A DNA stretch of 64,000 nt, from NCBI RefSeq assembly GCF_022347685.1, contig NZ_JAKRGF010000008.1, positions 62,001 to 126,000 on the forward strand, given 5' to 3'. Under the pieces are notes generated by a model, which saw only the letters and a list, made by a program, of their open reading frames with translations, did no database searches and was not told the origin of the DNA. This document shows, one piece after another, positions 54,046-63,837 of the stretch (its first letter is position 1; every line of letters starts with the position of its first letter). Both the position numbers and the translations under genes were made by a program. This DNA comes from Thalassobius sp. Cn5-15 (GTDB lineage Bacteria; Pseudomonadota; Alphaproteobacteria; Rhodobacterales; Rhodobacteraceae).

Positions 54046-55380
54046 TCACGTCGCGTTCAGCACCGCCTCTGCCGCCGCTGCGATGCGCAGTAGGCGCTCT
54101 TCTTGATGGGGCAATCCGTTCAACAGGATGCCACAACTGGGCGTACCCGTGGGGAGGGTGACACCACAGTTGCCCATCAGGTTGCCTACCCGCGTGTTTT
54201 GCAGCGCCAACAGGTTTTCTGTGACGTAATACTGATCGTCCTGCATCAGCCGTTCGGCATTGGGCGGCAGAATCGGCGCCGTCGGACACAGAACGGCGTC
54301 AAAACCCGCAACCCGTTCATACCAGCGCGCCCGCAGACCGCGCAGTTTACGCCAAGCCGCCACATAATCCGCCGCACTGACGTCCCGCCCGCCACGGAAG
54401 CGTTCAAGAATGCGATCAAACATCAGATCAGGCTGTGCCTCGATCACATCGCGCCAGATGCCATAGGCCTCGCCCGTATAAAGGGGCCCAGTTAGCGCCA
54501 TCGCCTCGGCTACCTCTGGCGCATCAATCTTCACAGCCTCGGCGCCAGCTTCGGCCAGTTTTTCGACCGCTGCATTAAACGCCTGCATGGGCGCGTCACG
54601 TGTATCCTCAAGCACCACGGTTTGCAGCACCGCAAACCGACGCCCCTTCAGGGTCGCGCTACGCAAATCGGCAAAGCGCCCCCCTTCCAGCACCGCCAGC
54701 ATCAACGCCGCATCCTCAACCGAACGGCCAAGCGGCCCGATGGTGTCAAACTGCGCGCAAAGTTCGACCACCCCATCCAGCGCAATGCGACCCGATGTGG
54801 TCTTGAGGCCTACCAGATCATTCCACGCCGCAGGGATCCGCACGGATCCGCCAGTATCCGACCCGATCCCACACGCCGCCAGACCAAAGGCGACAGAGGT
54901 CGCAGCACCGGAGGAAGATCCGCCCGACACAGCGTCGTGATCATTCACGCAGGGCGGCGTTGCGGTCATGGGGTTGAGGCCAAGACCGGAAAAGGCAAGT
55001 TCGCTCATATGTGTTTTGCCCAGACAGACCATCCCCTGCGCGGTCGCGTTGGCCAGTACGGGCGCATCGCTGGCAGGCACGCGGCCTTTCAGCAAAGTAG
55101 ACCCCGCCTCCGTCGCGACGCCTGCCGAATCAAACAGGTCTTTCCACGAAATGGGCACCCCATCCAAAGGGGACAGGCGCTGCCCGGCCCGCGCACGTTT
55201 CGCCGCCGCCTCCGCCTCGGCCAAGGCACGATCTGCGGTCACACGGGCATAGATGCGATCAGCGAATGGATGCGCGGTGATAGCGTCCAGATAGGTCCGC
55301 GTCAGGACCACTGGATCAATCTGACCCGCCGCAATGCCCCGCCCCAAATCTGCGGCACTGGATTTCAACCACTCCTGCAT
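54046..55380 (-). CDS. Amidase (amidase-signature family)
   Basis: 444 residues from the ATG at 55380 with CGGAGGGTG upstream. The Ser-cisSer-Lys triad is visible: Lys in GVPISWKDLFDSAG near residue 77, and the Gly/Ser-rich signature SGGSSSGAATSVAFGLAACGIGSDTGGSVRIPAAW (in pieces) near 150-180. It hydrolyses an amide bond; the substrate is undetermined. It is not accompanied by gatB or gatC, so it is probably not GatA. Upstream of the aminotransferase and ftsK genes; divergent from the UbiH-type gene. Confidence 0.92.
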   Translation of the reverse strand: MQEWLKSSAADLGRGIAAGQIDPVVLTRTYLDAITAHPFADRIYARVTADRALAEAEAAAKRARAGQRLSPLDGVPISWKDLFDSAGVATEAGSTLLKGRVPASDAPVLANATAQGMVCLGKTHMSELAFSGLGLNPMTATPPCVNDHDAVSGGSSSGAATSVAFGLAACGIGSDTGGSVRIPAAWNDLVGLKTTSGRIALDGVVELCAQFDTIGPLGRSVEDAALMLAVLEGGRFADLRSATLKGRRFAVLQTVVLEDTRDAPMQAFNAAVEKLAEAGAEAVKIDAPEVAEAMALTGPLYTGEAYGIWRDVIEAQPDLMFDRILERFRGGRDVSAADYVAAWRKLRGLRARWYERVAGFDAVLCPTAPILPPNAERLMQDDQYYVTENLLALQNTRVGNLMGNCGVTLPTGTPSCGILLNGLPHQEERLLRIAAAAEAVLNAT

Positions 55381-55482
55381 TGCACACCCTCCGAATTTGC
55401 ATTGTCCCAAAATCGCATTTTCAGGACCGTAGCGACCACGGGGCGCATGGACAATCCCGTGAACCCACGCATATTGAAGGGC

Positions 55483-56700
55483 ATGAAACATAACAGCGAT
55501 ATTGTGATCATTGGCGGCGGACTGAACGGTCCGGCTCAGGCTCTGGCCCTAGCGAACGCGGGCTTCACCGTCACGGTGATCGACGCCTTGGCTCGCAGCG
55601 TGCAGCAATCGGATAACTTTGATGGTCGTTCCTACGCGCTGGCGCTAGGCTCACAGCGGCTCTTGGCGGGTATCGGCATCTGGGATCAGGTGGCTGACAA
55701 CGCACAGGCGATGCGCGACATCAAAGTCACCGACGGGCGCGCTGGTGAAGGCCCGCTCAGCCCGTTTTTCCTGCATTTTGACCACACAGAGCTGGAAGAA
55801 GGCCCAATGGGCTACATGCTGGAGGATCGCTACCTGCGGCGCGCGCTGTCCGATGCGATGCAGGCCACGGACCAGATCACCGTAATGGATGGTACCACTG
55901 TTGTGGCCCAAGAGGCAGATACGCAGGGCGTCACCCTGACGCTGGACACTGGTGAGACCGTCACGGCTAAGCTGCTAATCGGTGCCGACGGACGCAAATC
56001 CGGCACGGCTAAGCGCGCAGGGATCAAGCGCACCGGCTGGGACTACGGCCAGACCGCACTTGTCTGCGCCATTTCCCATGAACTGCCGAACGACGGCATC
56101 GCGCATCAGTTCTTCATGCCGCCGGGGCCACTTGCGATCCTACCGCTGCCGGGCAATCTGTCGTCGATCGTCTGGTCCGAAACCCACGACAACGCCGCCG
56201 CGATCCATGCCCTGAGTGACGAAGAGTATATGCAGGTTCTGCGCCCACGGTTTGGCGATTTTCTGGGTCGGATCGAACTGGCCGGCAAACGCTTTACCTA
56301 CCCGCTGAACCTGACACTGGCAGATCAAATCACCGGCGACCGCATGGCGCTGATCGGGGATGCGGCACATGGGATGCACCCAATTGCAGGTCAGGGCCTG
56401 AACGCTGGCCTGCGCGACATCGGGGCCCTGACACAAGTGCTGATCGAGGCCCGTCAACGCGGTGAAGATTTCGCCAGCGAGTTGGTTCTGGACCGCTACA
56501 GCGAATGGCGCCGTTTTGACACCGCATCACTGGCGCTGACCACCGATTTAACGAACAAACTATTTTCCAACGACAATCCGCTACTGCGCCTTGCCCGCGA
56601 TCTGGGAATGGGTGCTATCAACGCCGTGCCCGGTCTGCGCCGCAGCTTCATGCGCGAGGCCGCAGGGCTGACAGGCGATCTGCCGGATCTGATGCGCTAA
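55483..56700 (+). CDS. UbiH/UbiF/COQ6-family FAD-dependent monooxygenase
   Basis: 405 residues from the ATG at 55483 with GAAGGG upstream (an ATG at 55447 would add 12 residues). The long open frame further 5' is antisense to the amidase gene. FAD motifs: IVIIGGGLNGPAQALALANAG (N-terminal GxGxxG-like), the DG motif LLIGADGRKSGTAKRAG, and the C-terminal GDAAHGMHPIAGQGLNAGLRDIGAL. It hydroxylates the ring in ubiquinone synthesis; which position cannot be decided. Confidence 0.92.
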   Translation: MKHNSDIVIIGGGLNGPAQALALANAGFTVTVIDALARSVQQSDNFDGRSYALALGSQRLLAGIGIWDQVADNAQAMRDIKVTDGRAGEGPLSPFFLHFDHTELEEGPMGYMLEDRYLRRALSDAMQATDQITVMDGTTVVAQEADTQGVTLTLDTGETVTAKLLIGADGRKSGTAKRAGIKRTGWDYGQTALVCAISHELPNDGIAHQFFMPPGPLAILPLPGNLSSIVWSETHDNAAAIHALSDEEYMQVLRPRFGDFLGRIELAGKRFTYPLNLTLADQITGDRMALIGDAAHGMHPIAGQGLNAGLRDIGALTQVLIEARQRGEDFASELVLDRYSEWRRFDTASLALTTDLTNKLFSNDNPLLRLARDLGMGAINAVPGLRRSFMREAAGLTGDLPDLMR

Positions 56701-56904
56701 AAGGCATCACGTTTCTACTGGCACCGTGGCGCTGGCCTTGCTAGGCTGGTGTCACGGTCGGCAGACACCGAGGCGTCGCTGCCCCCACACGGGGGTGCTA
56801 AACCTGCCACACCACCAGACACCTTGCCATCGTTTCATGAACAAAGGGCGCGGTTCGTCAAGTCAGCGACCAACGGATGTGCAAACGCCCTGTTTGGAAA
56901 CACG

Positions 56905-57447
56905 ATGACAAAATCCCCTCTCCCCCTGACGGTGGAGGATCTGACCCCCTTCACCCGCGCCTTGGCCAAAGAATTGGGTACAAGCGCGCCAGCTCACCTC
57001 AGCCTGATGAACATGCTGGCCCGCGCAGCCGGATTTCAAAACGTGCAGCACATGCGCGCCGCTCATGCCGCACATAAACGGTTGGAGCGACCGCAGGCCG
57101 CAATCCAACCCGACAGCCGAACTGTTGAACGTTGCCTGCACCAGTTTGATGAGGCTGGACGGCTGATCCAATGGCCTGCCAAACGCGCCATCCAGACGCT
57201 GGCGCTTTGGGCTCTGTGGGCGCGACTGCCAGCAGACACACAGATGGACGAGAAAACCATCAATACCCACCTCAACGCGGCGCATCTGTTCAACGACCCT
57301 GCCACCCTGCGGCGCACGATGATTTCCTGCACCCTGCTGACCCGCAAACGTGATGGCAGTGGCTACCGGCGGATTGAGCGGGTTCCGCCTGTTGAGGCCA
57401 AAGCGTTGATTACAGCCCTTCGCACACGCGTGACTGCGGCAAGCTGA
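56905..57447 (+). CDS. DUF2087 protein
   Basis: 180 residues from the ATG at 56905 with TTTGGAAAC upstream; an open frame extends to 56749 but adds a low-complexity N-terminus. The DUF2087 core is clear in the C-terminal half: CLHQFDEAGRLIQWPAKRAIQTLALWALWARLP (in pieces), INTHLNAAHLFNDPATLRRTMI and RKRDGSGYRRIE. DUF2087 resembles a winged helix and is often fused to regulators. The N-terminal half is helical (LMNMLARAAGFQNVQHMRA). Possibly a DNA-binding regulator; unknown target. Confidence 0.83.
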   Translation: MTKSPLPLTVEDLTPFTRALAKELGTSAPAHLSLMNMLARAAGFQNVQHMRAAHAAHKRLERPQAAIQPDSRTVERCLHQFDEAGRLIQWPAKRAIQTLALWALWARLPADTQMDEKTINTHLNAAHLFNDPATLRRTMISCTLLTRKRDGSGYRRIERVPPVEAKALITALRTRVTAAS

Positions 57448-57508
57448 AAAGCGCAGCATCCACGCTTTGGCAGGATCGCAAAATACTCGTTGCACAACGT
57501 CCACAAAA

Positions 57509-57534
57509 AAGCCCCGCCGATCTAGGCGGGGCTT
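57509..57534 (-). terminator. Terminator of the petABC operon (bidirectional)
   Basis: AAGCCCCGCC, loop GATCTA, GGCGGGGCTT form a perfect 10-bp stem. On the minus strand six T follow, so it best serves petABC; on the plus strand CTTTAAT follows for the DUF2087 gene. Confidence 0.9.
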
Positions 57535-57560
57535 CTTTAATTCTCAAAACCCTAAAAGGA

Positions 57561-58367
57561 TCAGGCCTCTTTCGCGGCTTCCTTGGCTGCGCGTTTGACC
57601 GGTGCCCAGAGGCGTTTGTTGGTCAGGTACAGCAGGACCGACAGAATGGTCAGGAACAGAACCGCGACAAAACCGGCGTGTTGACGGTCCATCATCTTGG
57701 GCTCTGCGGCCCACATAAGAAAGGCCGAGACGTCTTCTGCTTCGTGGTGCAGGCTGGTGGAGTGACCATCAGCATACTCTACATCCTCACCCGCCAGCGG
57801 CGGGGCCATCGAAATCCAGCCACCCGGGAAGGCGGTGTTTTCGTAGAAAGTGGTACCGGCCTGCTCTTTTTCCTTGCCGGTGTAACCGGTCAGGATCGAG
57901 TAGATGTATTCCGAACCACCCATGCCGCGGACCAACTGATTGATACCGGTGCCCTCAGGGCCGTGGAAGCCGGCACGCGCCTTCGCCATCAGGCTCAGGT
58001 CAGGTGCAGTTTCCAGACCGGACTCGGGGAACTTGTCAGCCGGGGTCCGGGGACGGTCATCATCCAGATCAGCGTCGTAGATCGACATTTCAGCGGCGTA
58101 AGCACGCACCTGATCTTCGGGCAGCTGCGGGCCACCTTCGTCCGCGAGGGTACGGATCGGTACATACTTCAGCCCGTGACAGGCCGAACACACCTCAGTG
58201 TAGACCTGCAGACCGCGTTGCAGCTGCATCTGGTCAAACTTACCGAAGGGGCCTTCATAGGAGAAGGCGATGTCTTCGATATGCTGTTCACCACCACCGG
58301 CAGCCAGCGCACCACCCGCCGAGAGGGTCAGGGCCGCAACTGCGGAGATCGCAATTTTCTTAAGCAT
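57561..58367 (-). CDS. petC: Cytochrome c1 of the bc1 complex
   Basis: 268 residues with a cleaved signal peptide ([15 protein letters not shown]). The haem-binding motif is [11 protein letters not shown] near residue 59, and the axial Met ligand is probably in [19 protein letters not shown]-terminal membrane anchor ([17 protein letters not shown]) is followed by a basic cytoplasmic tail. It receives electrons from the Rieske protein and passes them to cytochrome c. Last gene of petABC, 14 bp after petB. Confidence 0.97.
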   Translation of the reverse strand: MLKKIAISAVAALTLSAGGALAAGGGEQHIEDIAFSYEGPFGKFDQMQLQRGLQVYTEVCSACHGLKYVPIRTLADEGGPQLPEDQVRAYAAEMSIYDADLDDDRPRTPADKFPESGLETAPDLSLMAKARAGFHGPEGTGINQLVRGMGGSEYIYSILTGYTGKEKEQAGTTFYENTAFPGGWISMAPPLAGEDVEYADGHSTSLHHEAEDVSAFLMWAAEPKMMDRQHAGFVAVLFLTILSVLLYLTNKRLWAPVKRAAKEAAKEA

Positions 58368-58381
58368 TATCCTGTTTCCTC

Positions 58382-59704
58382 TTACTTGGCGGCTTTGGCC
58401 GATTTGGCCACTTTGGCTTTGAAGTCGTCTTCGATCGTCGCCGGCGCTTCGGTCGGCTTTTCGATCACACCCAACAGGGGCAGAACGACCAGGAAGTAGG
58501 CGAACCAGTAGGTTGCACCGATCAGCGAGATGGTCGAGTACGGCGGTTCAGCAGGCATTGCACCGGCCCACATCAGAACGATGAAGTCCAGAATCAGCAG
58601 GCGGTACCACCATTTGAACATCGGACGGTTCTGACCCGAACGCACGCGCGAAGTGTCCAGCCACGGGGCCAGCGCCATCACTGCGATTGCGCCGAACATG
58701 GCCAGTACGCCGAAGAATTTGGCATCGATGATGCCACCGGTAATCCAGCCTGCAAACATCACCACCCATACTTCGGAATCAAACGCACGCAGGATCGCGT
58801 AGAACGGCAGGAAGTACCATTCAGGAACGATGTGTGCAGGCGTCGCCAGCGGGTTTGCTTCGATGTAGTTGTCGGGGTGGCCGAGGTAGTTGGGCATAAA
58901 GCCAACAATCGCAAAGAAGACCAGCAGAACCAGCGCCAGCGCGAACAGATCTTTGATCACGAAGTAGGGCCAGAACGGCAGGGTGTCTTTTTCAGCTTCT
59001 TCTTTGGAGCCGCGACGTACTTCGACGCCGGTCGGGTTGTTGTTGCCGGTGTGGTGGAACGCCCAGATGTGAACAATCACCAGGCCTGCAATCACGAACG
59101 GCAGCAGGTAGTGCAGCGAGAAGAAGCGGTTCAGCGTGGCGTTATCAACGGCCGGGCCGCCCAGCAGCCAGGTCTGGATCGGTTCGCCAACAAAGGGAAT
59201 CGCGCCAAACAGGCCGGTGATTACGGTCGCGCCCCAGAAAGACATCTGACCCCAAGGCAGAACGTAGCCCATGAACGCGGTGCCCATCATCATCAGGTAG
59301 ATGAGCATACCGATGATCCACGTGATTTCGCGGGGTGCCTTGTAGGACCCGTAGAACAGGCCACGGAAGATGTGGATGTACACGGCAACAAAGAACAGCG
59401 AGGCGCCGTTCATGTGGATATAGCGGATCATGTGACCGCCGTTCACGTCGCGCATGATGTGTTCAACCGACGCAAAGGCGTAGTCCACATGCGGGGTGTA
59501 GTGCATCACCATGACAATGCCGGTGGCGATCATCAGCGCCAGGCAGAATGCCAGTACGATGCCCCAGATCCACCACCAGTTCAGGTTCTTCGGGGTGGGG
59601 ATCATCAGAGTGTCATAAACCAGCCCAACGATGGGCAGACGGGTGTGGACCCATTTTTCGAAACCGGTTTTCGGCTCGTAATGGTCGTGGGGAATTCCGG
59701 ACAT
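58382..59704 (-). CDS. petB: Cytochrome b of the bc1 complex
   Basis: 440 residues with eight predicted membrane helices. Haem-ligating His pairs are in [24 protein letters not shown] and in [25 protein letters not shown] (read in pieces). The quinol-oxidation motif PEWY is in [17 protein letters not shown] near residue 300. The DTLPFWPYF segment precedes it. It holds the Qo and Qi sites. Second gene of petABC. Confidence 0.98.
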   Translation of the reverse strand: MSGIPHDHYEPKTGFEKWVHTRLPIVGLVYDTLMIPTPKNLNWWWIWGIVLAFCLALMIATGIVMVMHYTPHVDYAFASVEHIMRDVNGGHMIRYIHMNGASLFFVAVYIHIFRGLFYGSYKAPREITWIIGMLIYLMMMGTAFMGYVLPWGQMSFWGATVITGLFGAIPFVGEPIQTWLLGGPAVDNATLNRFFSLHYLLPFVIAGLVIVHIWAFHHTGNNNPTGVEVRRGSKEEAEKDTLPFWPYFVIKDLFALALVLLVFFAIVGFMPNYLGHPDNYIEANPLATPAHIVPEWYFLPFYAILRAFDSEVWVVMFAGWITGGIIDAKFFGVLAMFGAIAVMALAPWLDTSRVRSGQNRPMFKWWYRLLILDFIVLMWAGAMPAEPPYSTISLIGATYWFAYFLVVLPLLGVIEKPTEAPATIEDDFKAKVAKSAKAAK

Positions 59705-59715
59705 ACCTACGCTCC

Positions 59716-60279
59716 TTAACCCAGTTTGATGGTGGTTTCGTCAGCAAAGACAGCGACCGGCACATCCATGTTGCGCGGCGCCGGGCCTTTGCGGATACGG
59801 CCAGCAGTGTCGTAATGCGAACCATGACAGGGGCAGAACCAGCCGCCGAAGTCGCCAGCGCCATCACCGATCGGAACACAGCCGAGGTGGGTGCAAACGC
59901 CGATCATCACCAGCCATTCGCCGGCTTCGTCCAGGGTGCGGTTTTCGTCAGCCGCATCTGCCTCGGGTTTGTTGGCGTTCTGCGATGCTTGGTCGATGGT
60001 CAGGTCAGCAACGCTAACCGCACGGCCTGCTTCAATCTCGTCAGCGGTACGACGGCGGATAAAGACAGGTTTACCCAACCATTTCACGGTCAGCTGAGTG
60101 CCGGGCTCTACGCCGGAAACGTCGACACGGATCGACGCCAGAGCGCGCACATCGGCGGCGGGATTCATCTGGTTGACCAGCGGCCATACTACGGCACCTG
60201 TCGCTACAGCACCGGCGCCTGCGGTGGCATAGTACAGGAAGTCCCTGCGGGTGCCTTCGTGATCTTCTGCGTGGGACAC
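59716..60279 (-). CDS. petA: Ubiquinol-cytochrome c reductase iron-sulfur (Rieske) subunit
   Basis: 187 residues from a GTG at 60279 with GGAGAAAAC upstream. The twin-arginine motif [14 protein letters not shown] starts the membrane anchor, so Tat export is expected. The [2Fe-2S] ligands are in the two boxes CTHLGC and CPCHGSHYD near residues 128-155. It moves between cytochrome b and c1 to pass electrons. First gene of petABC; the upstream 240 bp to the divergent barrel gene contain its promoter. Confidence 0.97.
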   Translation of the reverse strand: MSHAEDHEGTRRDFLYYATAGAGAVATGAVVWPLVNQMNPAADVRALASIRVDVSGVEPGTQLTVKWLGKPVFIRRRTADEIEAGRAVSVADLTIDQASQNANKPEADAADENRTLDEAGEWLVMIGVCTHLGCVPIGDGAGDFGGWFCPCHGSHYDTAGRIRKGPAPRNMDVPVAVFADETTIKLG

Positions 60280-60519
60280 GGGTTTTCTCCTTTATAGCCC
60301 ATGAGGGACCTACACGGTTCTGGGCCGCGCAAGACGCAGCCTTTCCAAGGCGCTGTTTAGCGGCGGAAGCCCTTTCAGTCCAGCGGACATTCCAGCGCAG
60401 GGGTTGCACAACAGTCACAAGCGCCTATGTGTCGCGGTTGAGGCACAGCTGTTCAGGGATTATCCTGCGCTTCAAATCGTAAAACAGCACACCACCACAG
60501 CACATAAAGGATACCGGTC

Positions 60520-61182
60520 ATGCCCGCTAAGCTTCTGACCACCACCGCACTGGCAGGTCTGATGGCCGCCAGCGTCGCCACCACCGCCGCCGCCGAAATT
60601 GAGCTGAGCTTTTACGGCGGTTATCAGACTTCGCCCCATTCCCGTATCGAAGGCACCCTGCCCGGCGGCGGGGGCAGCTTTAGCGAGTTGATCGGCTGGG
60701 AAGGCGATTCTTTTGCCGCACCGCCCTACTATGGCGGCCGCATCACCTACTGGCGCGAAGACAACACCGGCTGGGGCGTCGAACTGACTCATGCCAAGGT
60801 CTATGGTGCTGACGAAACAGCGCTTTTTGACCGGCTGGAGTTTTCGGACGGCCACAATATCCTGACCGTAAACTACTCCAAGCGCTGGCCCGGCCTCTGG
60901 AACCAATTCACCCCTTACGTGAACGCAGGCCTCGGCATCGCAGTGCCGCACGTTGATGCGCGCGCCACCGGCAGCACTGAACGCACCTTCGGATATCAGT
61001 ACAGCGGCCCCGCCGCGCGCCTGACTGCCGGTGCTTCTTACGCGCTGAACGAAAACTGGGATCTGTTCAGCGAATATCAGTTCACCTGGTCGGACAACAA
61101 CGTCGATCTCGACGGGGGCGGCGATCTGGAAACCCGAATCATCACCAACTCCATCAACGTTGGTGTCAGCTACAGCTTCTGA
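60520..61182 (+). CDS. Outer-membrane beta-barrel protein, lipid A oxidase (LpxQ)-like
   Basis: 220 residues with a signal peptide (LLTTTALAGLMAASVATTAAA). The mature protein alternates polar and hydrophobic residues as in an 8-stranded barrel (IELSFYGGYQTSPHSRIEG; VNAGLGIAVPHVDARA; AARLTAGASYALNENWDLFSEYQF) and ends in Phe after INVGVSYSF, as outer-membrane proteins do. It resembles roseobacter proteins annotated as lipid A oxidase (2-aminogluconate formation), but that role is known only for the rhizobial relative. AAAGGATA precedes the start. Confidence 0.72.
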   Translation: MPAKLLTTTALAGLMAASVATTAAAEIELSFYGGYQTSPHSRIEGTLPGGGGSFSELIGWEGDSFAAPPYYGGRITYWREDNTGWGVELTHAKVYGADETALFDRLEFSDGHNILTVNYSKRWPGLWNQFTPYVNAGLGIAVPHVDARATGSTERTFGYQYSGPAARLTAGASYALNENWDLFSEYQFTWSDNNVDLDGGGDLETRIITNSINVGVSYSF

Positions 61183-61209
61183 TTCCCGATCAGGCAGCCT
61201 TACAGACAT

Positions 61210-61232
61210 AAGGGCCCCTCGGGGCCCTTTTT
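61210..61232 (+). terminator. Rho-independent terminator after the barrel-protein gene
   Basis: AAGGGCCCC, loop TC, GGGGCCCTT form a perfect 9-bp stem followed by TTT. Confidence 0.88.
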
Positions 61233-61265
61233 CATGACGTCGCATTGGAGAATCAATGCAGTGGA

Positions 61266-61871
61266 TCAGGCCGCCGGAACGGTGTCCTTCATACTGTCAC
61301 GTTCGGCAAAGACCGCGTACCAGTCATCCAGTGCATCACACCCCTTGCGCCAGCCACGCGCGTCGTGGCGGAAATCCAGATACCCCAGCGCACAGGCGAC
61401 CGCGACATGTCCCATAGTCATCGGCCCCGCCAAATGAGACATCCAACGATCATTCACCGCCTGCACCGCGCGGGCAACTTTGGCCCACTGCGCCTCTTCC
61501 CATTCGGGGTAGACCAACTGCGGCGGACGAATGCGGCGTTCGTAAGCAATCAGCACCGCCGCATCCATAATGGCATCTGCGGTCGCTTCCAGCGTCATCA
61601 CCTCCCAGCGGGTCGCCTCGGGGTAGAGGCCGGAGCCTGCTCGGTCGTCGAGATACTGACAAATCACCCGACTGTCATAAAGCGCCGGTCCATCGCTGCG
61701 CACCAGCGACGGGATCTTACCCGCAGGGTTGGCGACGCTGACCTCTTCGGGCGTCGAGAGCGGTGTGGTGGCGACCTGCACCAGTTCAACTGCGTCACGC
61801 TGACCAGTTTCTGCCAGCAGCACACGCACCTTGCGCACAAAGGGTGACGTGGGCGCATAAATCAGTTGCAT
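61266..61871 (-). CDS. Glutathione S-transferase family protein
   Basis: 201 residues. An N-terminal thioredoxin-like domain is seen (IYAPTSPFVRKVRVLLAETG; VANPAGKIPSLV with the cis-Pro; YDSRVICQYLDD), then an all-helical C-terminal domain (TADAIMDAAVLIAYERRI; HVAVACALGYLDFR). The Ser in APTSPFVRKV is the probable thiol-activating residue. It conjugates or reduces unknown electrophiles. The start has GGGAGGTC upstream. Confidence 0.9.
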   Translation of the reverse strand: MQLIYAPTSPFVRKVRVLLAETGQRDAVELVQVATTPLSTPEEVSVANPAGKIPSLVRSDGPALYDSRVICQYLDDRAGSGLYPEATRWEVMTLEATADAIMDAAVLIAYERRIRPPQLVYPEWEEAQWAKVARAVQAVNDRWMSHLAGPMTMGHVAVACALGYLDFRHDARGWRKGCDALDDWYAVFAERDSMKDTVPAA

Positions 61872-61999
61872 GGTGACCTCCCTTATCTATCTGTTGTTCA
61901 ATCTATCGTATCACATTTCAGCGTAACGCTGTGTGACAGCCTGTCTATGATCTGGCGCAGATGGACACGAAACAGTACCTATTTCAGCTTAATCCGCCT

Positions 62000-62623
62000 C
62001 TACACCCCAACCGCCAGATCTCGCATCAATGCTGCAAGCGCCGCCGCCTGCGGATCAAGTGCCGCCGCAACCACACCATCCGCAGCCGCCAGACGTACGG
62101 CGTCATCCTTGTTCTGGGACAGCTTCCACGTGCCGGTGACAGCACTGATCTGCATCTGCACCGGCACAATCATCCGCATCATGCGCGCCAGCGCATCAGG
62201 ATCCATTTTGGACATCTTCCACACCGGTTTCGGCGCCAGTGCGGTCTCAAAGCGCTCAGACAACCGATCCAGCAGCGCAGGCAACAGATCCTGATCCAGG
62301 ATCTGCCCCCGACCGTCGATCTGGACCGCCACATAGTTCCACGTCGGCACCTGATCTGGCACACCGTACCAATCGGGCGAGATATACCCATGCGGCCCAC
62401 GCACCACGCAGCGTAACATCGTGCCGCTCTTCAAGGCCCGCACAATGGGGTTCGACCGCACAAGGTGAAACAGCACCCTGTCGCCCTCAATCAAAAACGG
62501 CACATGGGCCAGATGCGGCAGACCACCCGGGCCGTTGAGCGCCACCATGCCAAACCCCTGTTCAGCGGCAAAGGCAAGGTTCTGCGCCGCCTCTGCGGTG
62601 CGAAAGATGGGGTTGGGGTGCAT
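62000..62623 (-). CDS. PaiB-family FMN-binding protein (putative transcriptional regulator)
   Basis: 207 residues. PaiB motifs: MHPNPIFRTAEAAQNLAF, GGLPHLAHVPFLIEGDRVLFHLVRSNPI (in pieces), VVRGPHGYISPDWYGVPDQVPTWNYVAVQIDG and the C-terminal QISAVTGTWKLSQNKDD. PaiB in Bacillus represses sporulation and protease genes; structures show an FMN-binding split barrel, and most homologues are uncharacterised. Gene stands alone between two GST genes on the same strand. Confidence 0.9.
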   Translation of the reverse strand: MHPNPIFRTAEAAQNLAFAAEQGFGMVALNGPGGLPHLAHVPFLIEGDRVLFHLVRSNPIVRALKSGTMLRCVVRGPHGYISPDWYGVPDQVPTWNYVAVQIDGRGQILDQDLLPALLDRLSERFETALAPKPVWKMSKMDPDALARMMRMIVPVQMQISAVTGTWKLSQNKDDAVRLAAADGVVAAALDPQAAALAALMRDLAVGV

Positions 62624-62677
62624 GGCGCTGGCTCCTCTGCGTGGCTGGGGCCAGCTTTCTATCGCAGACGTATCAGA

Positions 62678-63316
62678 TCAACCCTGATCGAAGGGAAACA
62701 TCACCGGATCGTCCCCGGCCTGCCATTTCGCCAGCTTCGGCATAATGGAGGTAAAACGTTGGGATTGCAGAAAACCTTCTAGCCACCCTGACAGGCTCAG
62801 CCAATCTTCGGCATCGAATCTGGCCTTATCAATAAAGGCAAACTGGCGCGCAAACGGCAGGATCGCCATATCGGCCAATGTGGGCGCATCGCCAAACAGA
62901 AACGCTTGTTCCCCAATCTGATCGTTCAGGCGATGCAAGAAGGCATGCGCCTTACCCCGCTCCTCCGCGGGATCGCAATCAGGATAGCGGGTGGTGTATT
63001 TGGTGCGGTCAAGCGCCTGTTTGAACGGGCCGTCTGCCTCGGCAATCAGATCATAACCCGACGCTGGCATATCCAGCCATCCCCCAGGGTCGTTCTGTGA
63101 AAGCGCCCAAACCATGATATCGATACTTTCGTCGATCACCTCATCCGGTAGCACCAAACACGGCACCGTGGCAGAGGGACTGGCGGCCAGAAACTCTGGC
63201 GCTTTGTCGCGCAAAACAATCTCACGCAGCTCTACAGTGATCCCTGCAGCTGCGACGCCCAGACGGGCACGCATCGCATAAGGACAGCGGCGGAAAGAGT
63301 AGAGGACAGGCGTCAT
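62678..63316 (-). CDS. Glutathione S-transferase-like protein with an N-terminal Cys motif
   Basis: 212 residues. The thioredoxin-like domain begins SFRRCPYAMRARLGVAAAG, with a Cys in CPYAMR as in omega/beta-type or glutaredoxin-like GSTs. SATVPCLVLPDE supplies the cis-Pro. The helical domain contains PTLADMAILPFARQFAFID. Its stop lies 54 bp before the PaiB gene; its start overlaps the stop of the CPT-family gene by ATGA, so the two are translationally coupled. Confidence 0.9.
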   Translation of the reverse strand: MTPVLYSFRRCPYAMRARLGVAAAGITVELREIVLRDKAPEFLAASPSATVPCLVLPDEVIDESIDIMVWALSQNDPGGWLDMPASGYDLIAEADGPFKQALDRTKYTTRYPDCDPAEERGKAHAFLHRLNDQIGEQAFLFGDAPTLADMAILPFARQFAFIDKARFDAEDWLSLSGWLEGFLQSQRFTSIMPKLAKWQAGDDPVMFPFDQG

Positions 63317-63837
63317 GACGCAAACAGCGCCGACGGCTTGCGCTGCGCTTGCATCGCGGCCAGCACCTTCAGCGCGTTCAAATCTACAGCGGCGCTGCCG
63401 TCCAGCTCCAGATCATAGTGCAATCCTCGATGTACATTGGCAAAATCCTGAGCAGCAGACCCGATCGGGCGATCCCCGCGCACGACCTCGCGGTGATTCA
63501 GAACCTCTAGCGCCGTATGCAATCCAACAAACAGCACTTGCTGCCGTGCAAGCCCGCGTTGCAGCTGCGGCAACCAATCGGGGTCTTCCAGAATATGTTC
63601 GATAATCAGGTCATTGCCAGCCTTGGCAAAACCGCACAGGGCGCGGTGATAACCTTCAAAGAATGCGGGCCTCTGGGCTTGCCAATCACGGTAGTGTGTC
63701 CGGTCCACTGCACCACTGTCGCGGAAATGATCCAGCGACAGATGCATGAACCCATCCTCTGCTGCGGTGCGAATGGCCCGTGCCAGCGTGGTCTTACCCG
63801 CGCTTGACGCTCCGTGGAGGAAGATCACACGACTCAT
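63313..63837 (-). CDS. Chloramphenicol phosphotransferase (CPT)-family P-loop kinase
   Basis: 174 residues. Walker A is FLHGASSAGKTTLARAI near residue 10, followed by LSLDHFRD, LIIEHILEDPDW, REVVRGDRPIGSAAQDF and VHRGLHYDLELDGSAAV, the CPT pattern. The founding member in Streptomyces phosphorylates chloramphenicol, but most homologues in non-producers are of unknown role. Here it is locked between mtaB and a GST gene by four-base overlaps on both sides, which points to housekeeping use rather than resistance. Confidence 0.87.
   Translation of the reverse strand: MSRVIFLHGASSAGKTTLARAIRTAAEDGFMHLSLDHFRDSGAVDRTHYRDWQAQRPAFFEGYHRALCGFAKAGNDLIIEHILEDPDWLPQLQRGLARQQVLFVGLHTALEVLNHREVVRGDRPIGSAAQDFANVHRGLHYDLELDGSAAVDLNALKVLAAMQAQRKPSALFAS

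Noticed and set aside
54622-55482. Long N-terminal extension of the UbiH-type protein
   Set aside because: The extension is antisense to the amidase gene; the FAD-binding GGGLNGP motif begins right after the ATG at 55483.
60472-61245. 257-codon open frame on the minus strand
   Set aside because: It is antisense to the beta-barrel gene, which has a signal peptide, a C-terminal Phe, a Shine-Dalgarno and a terminator.
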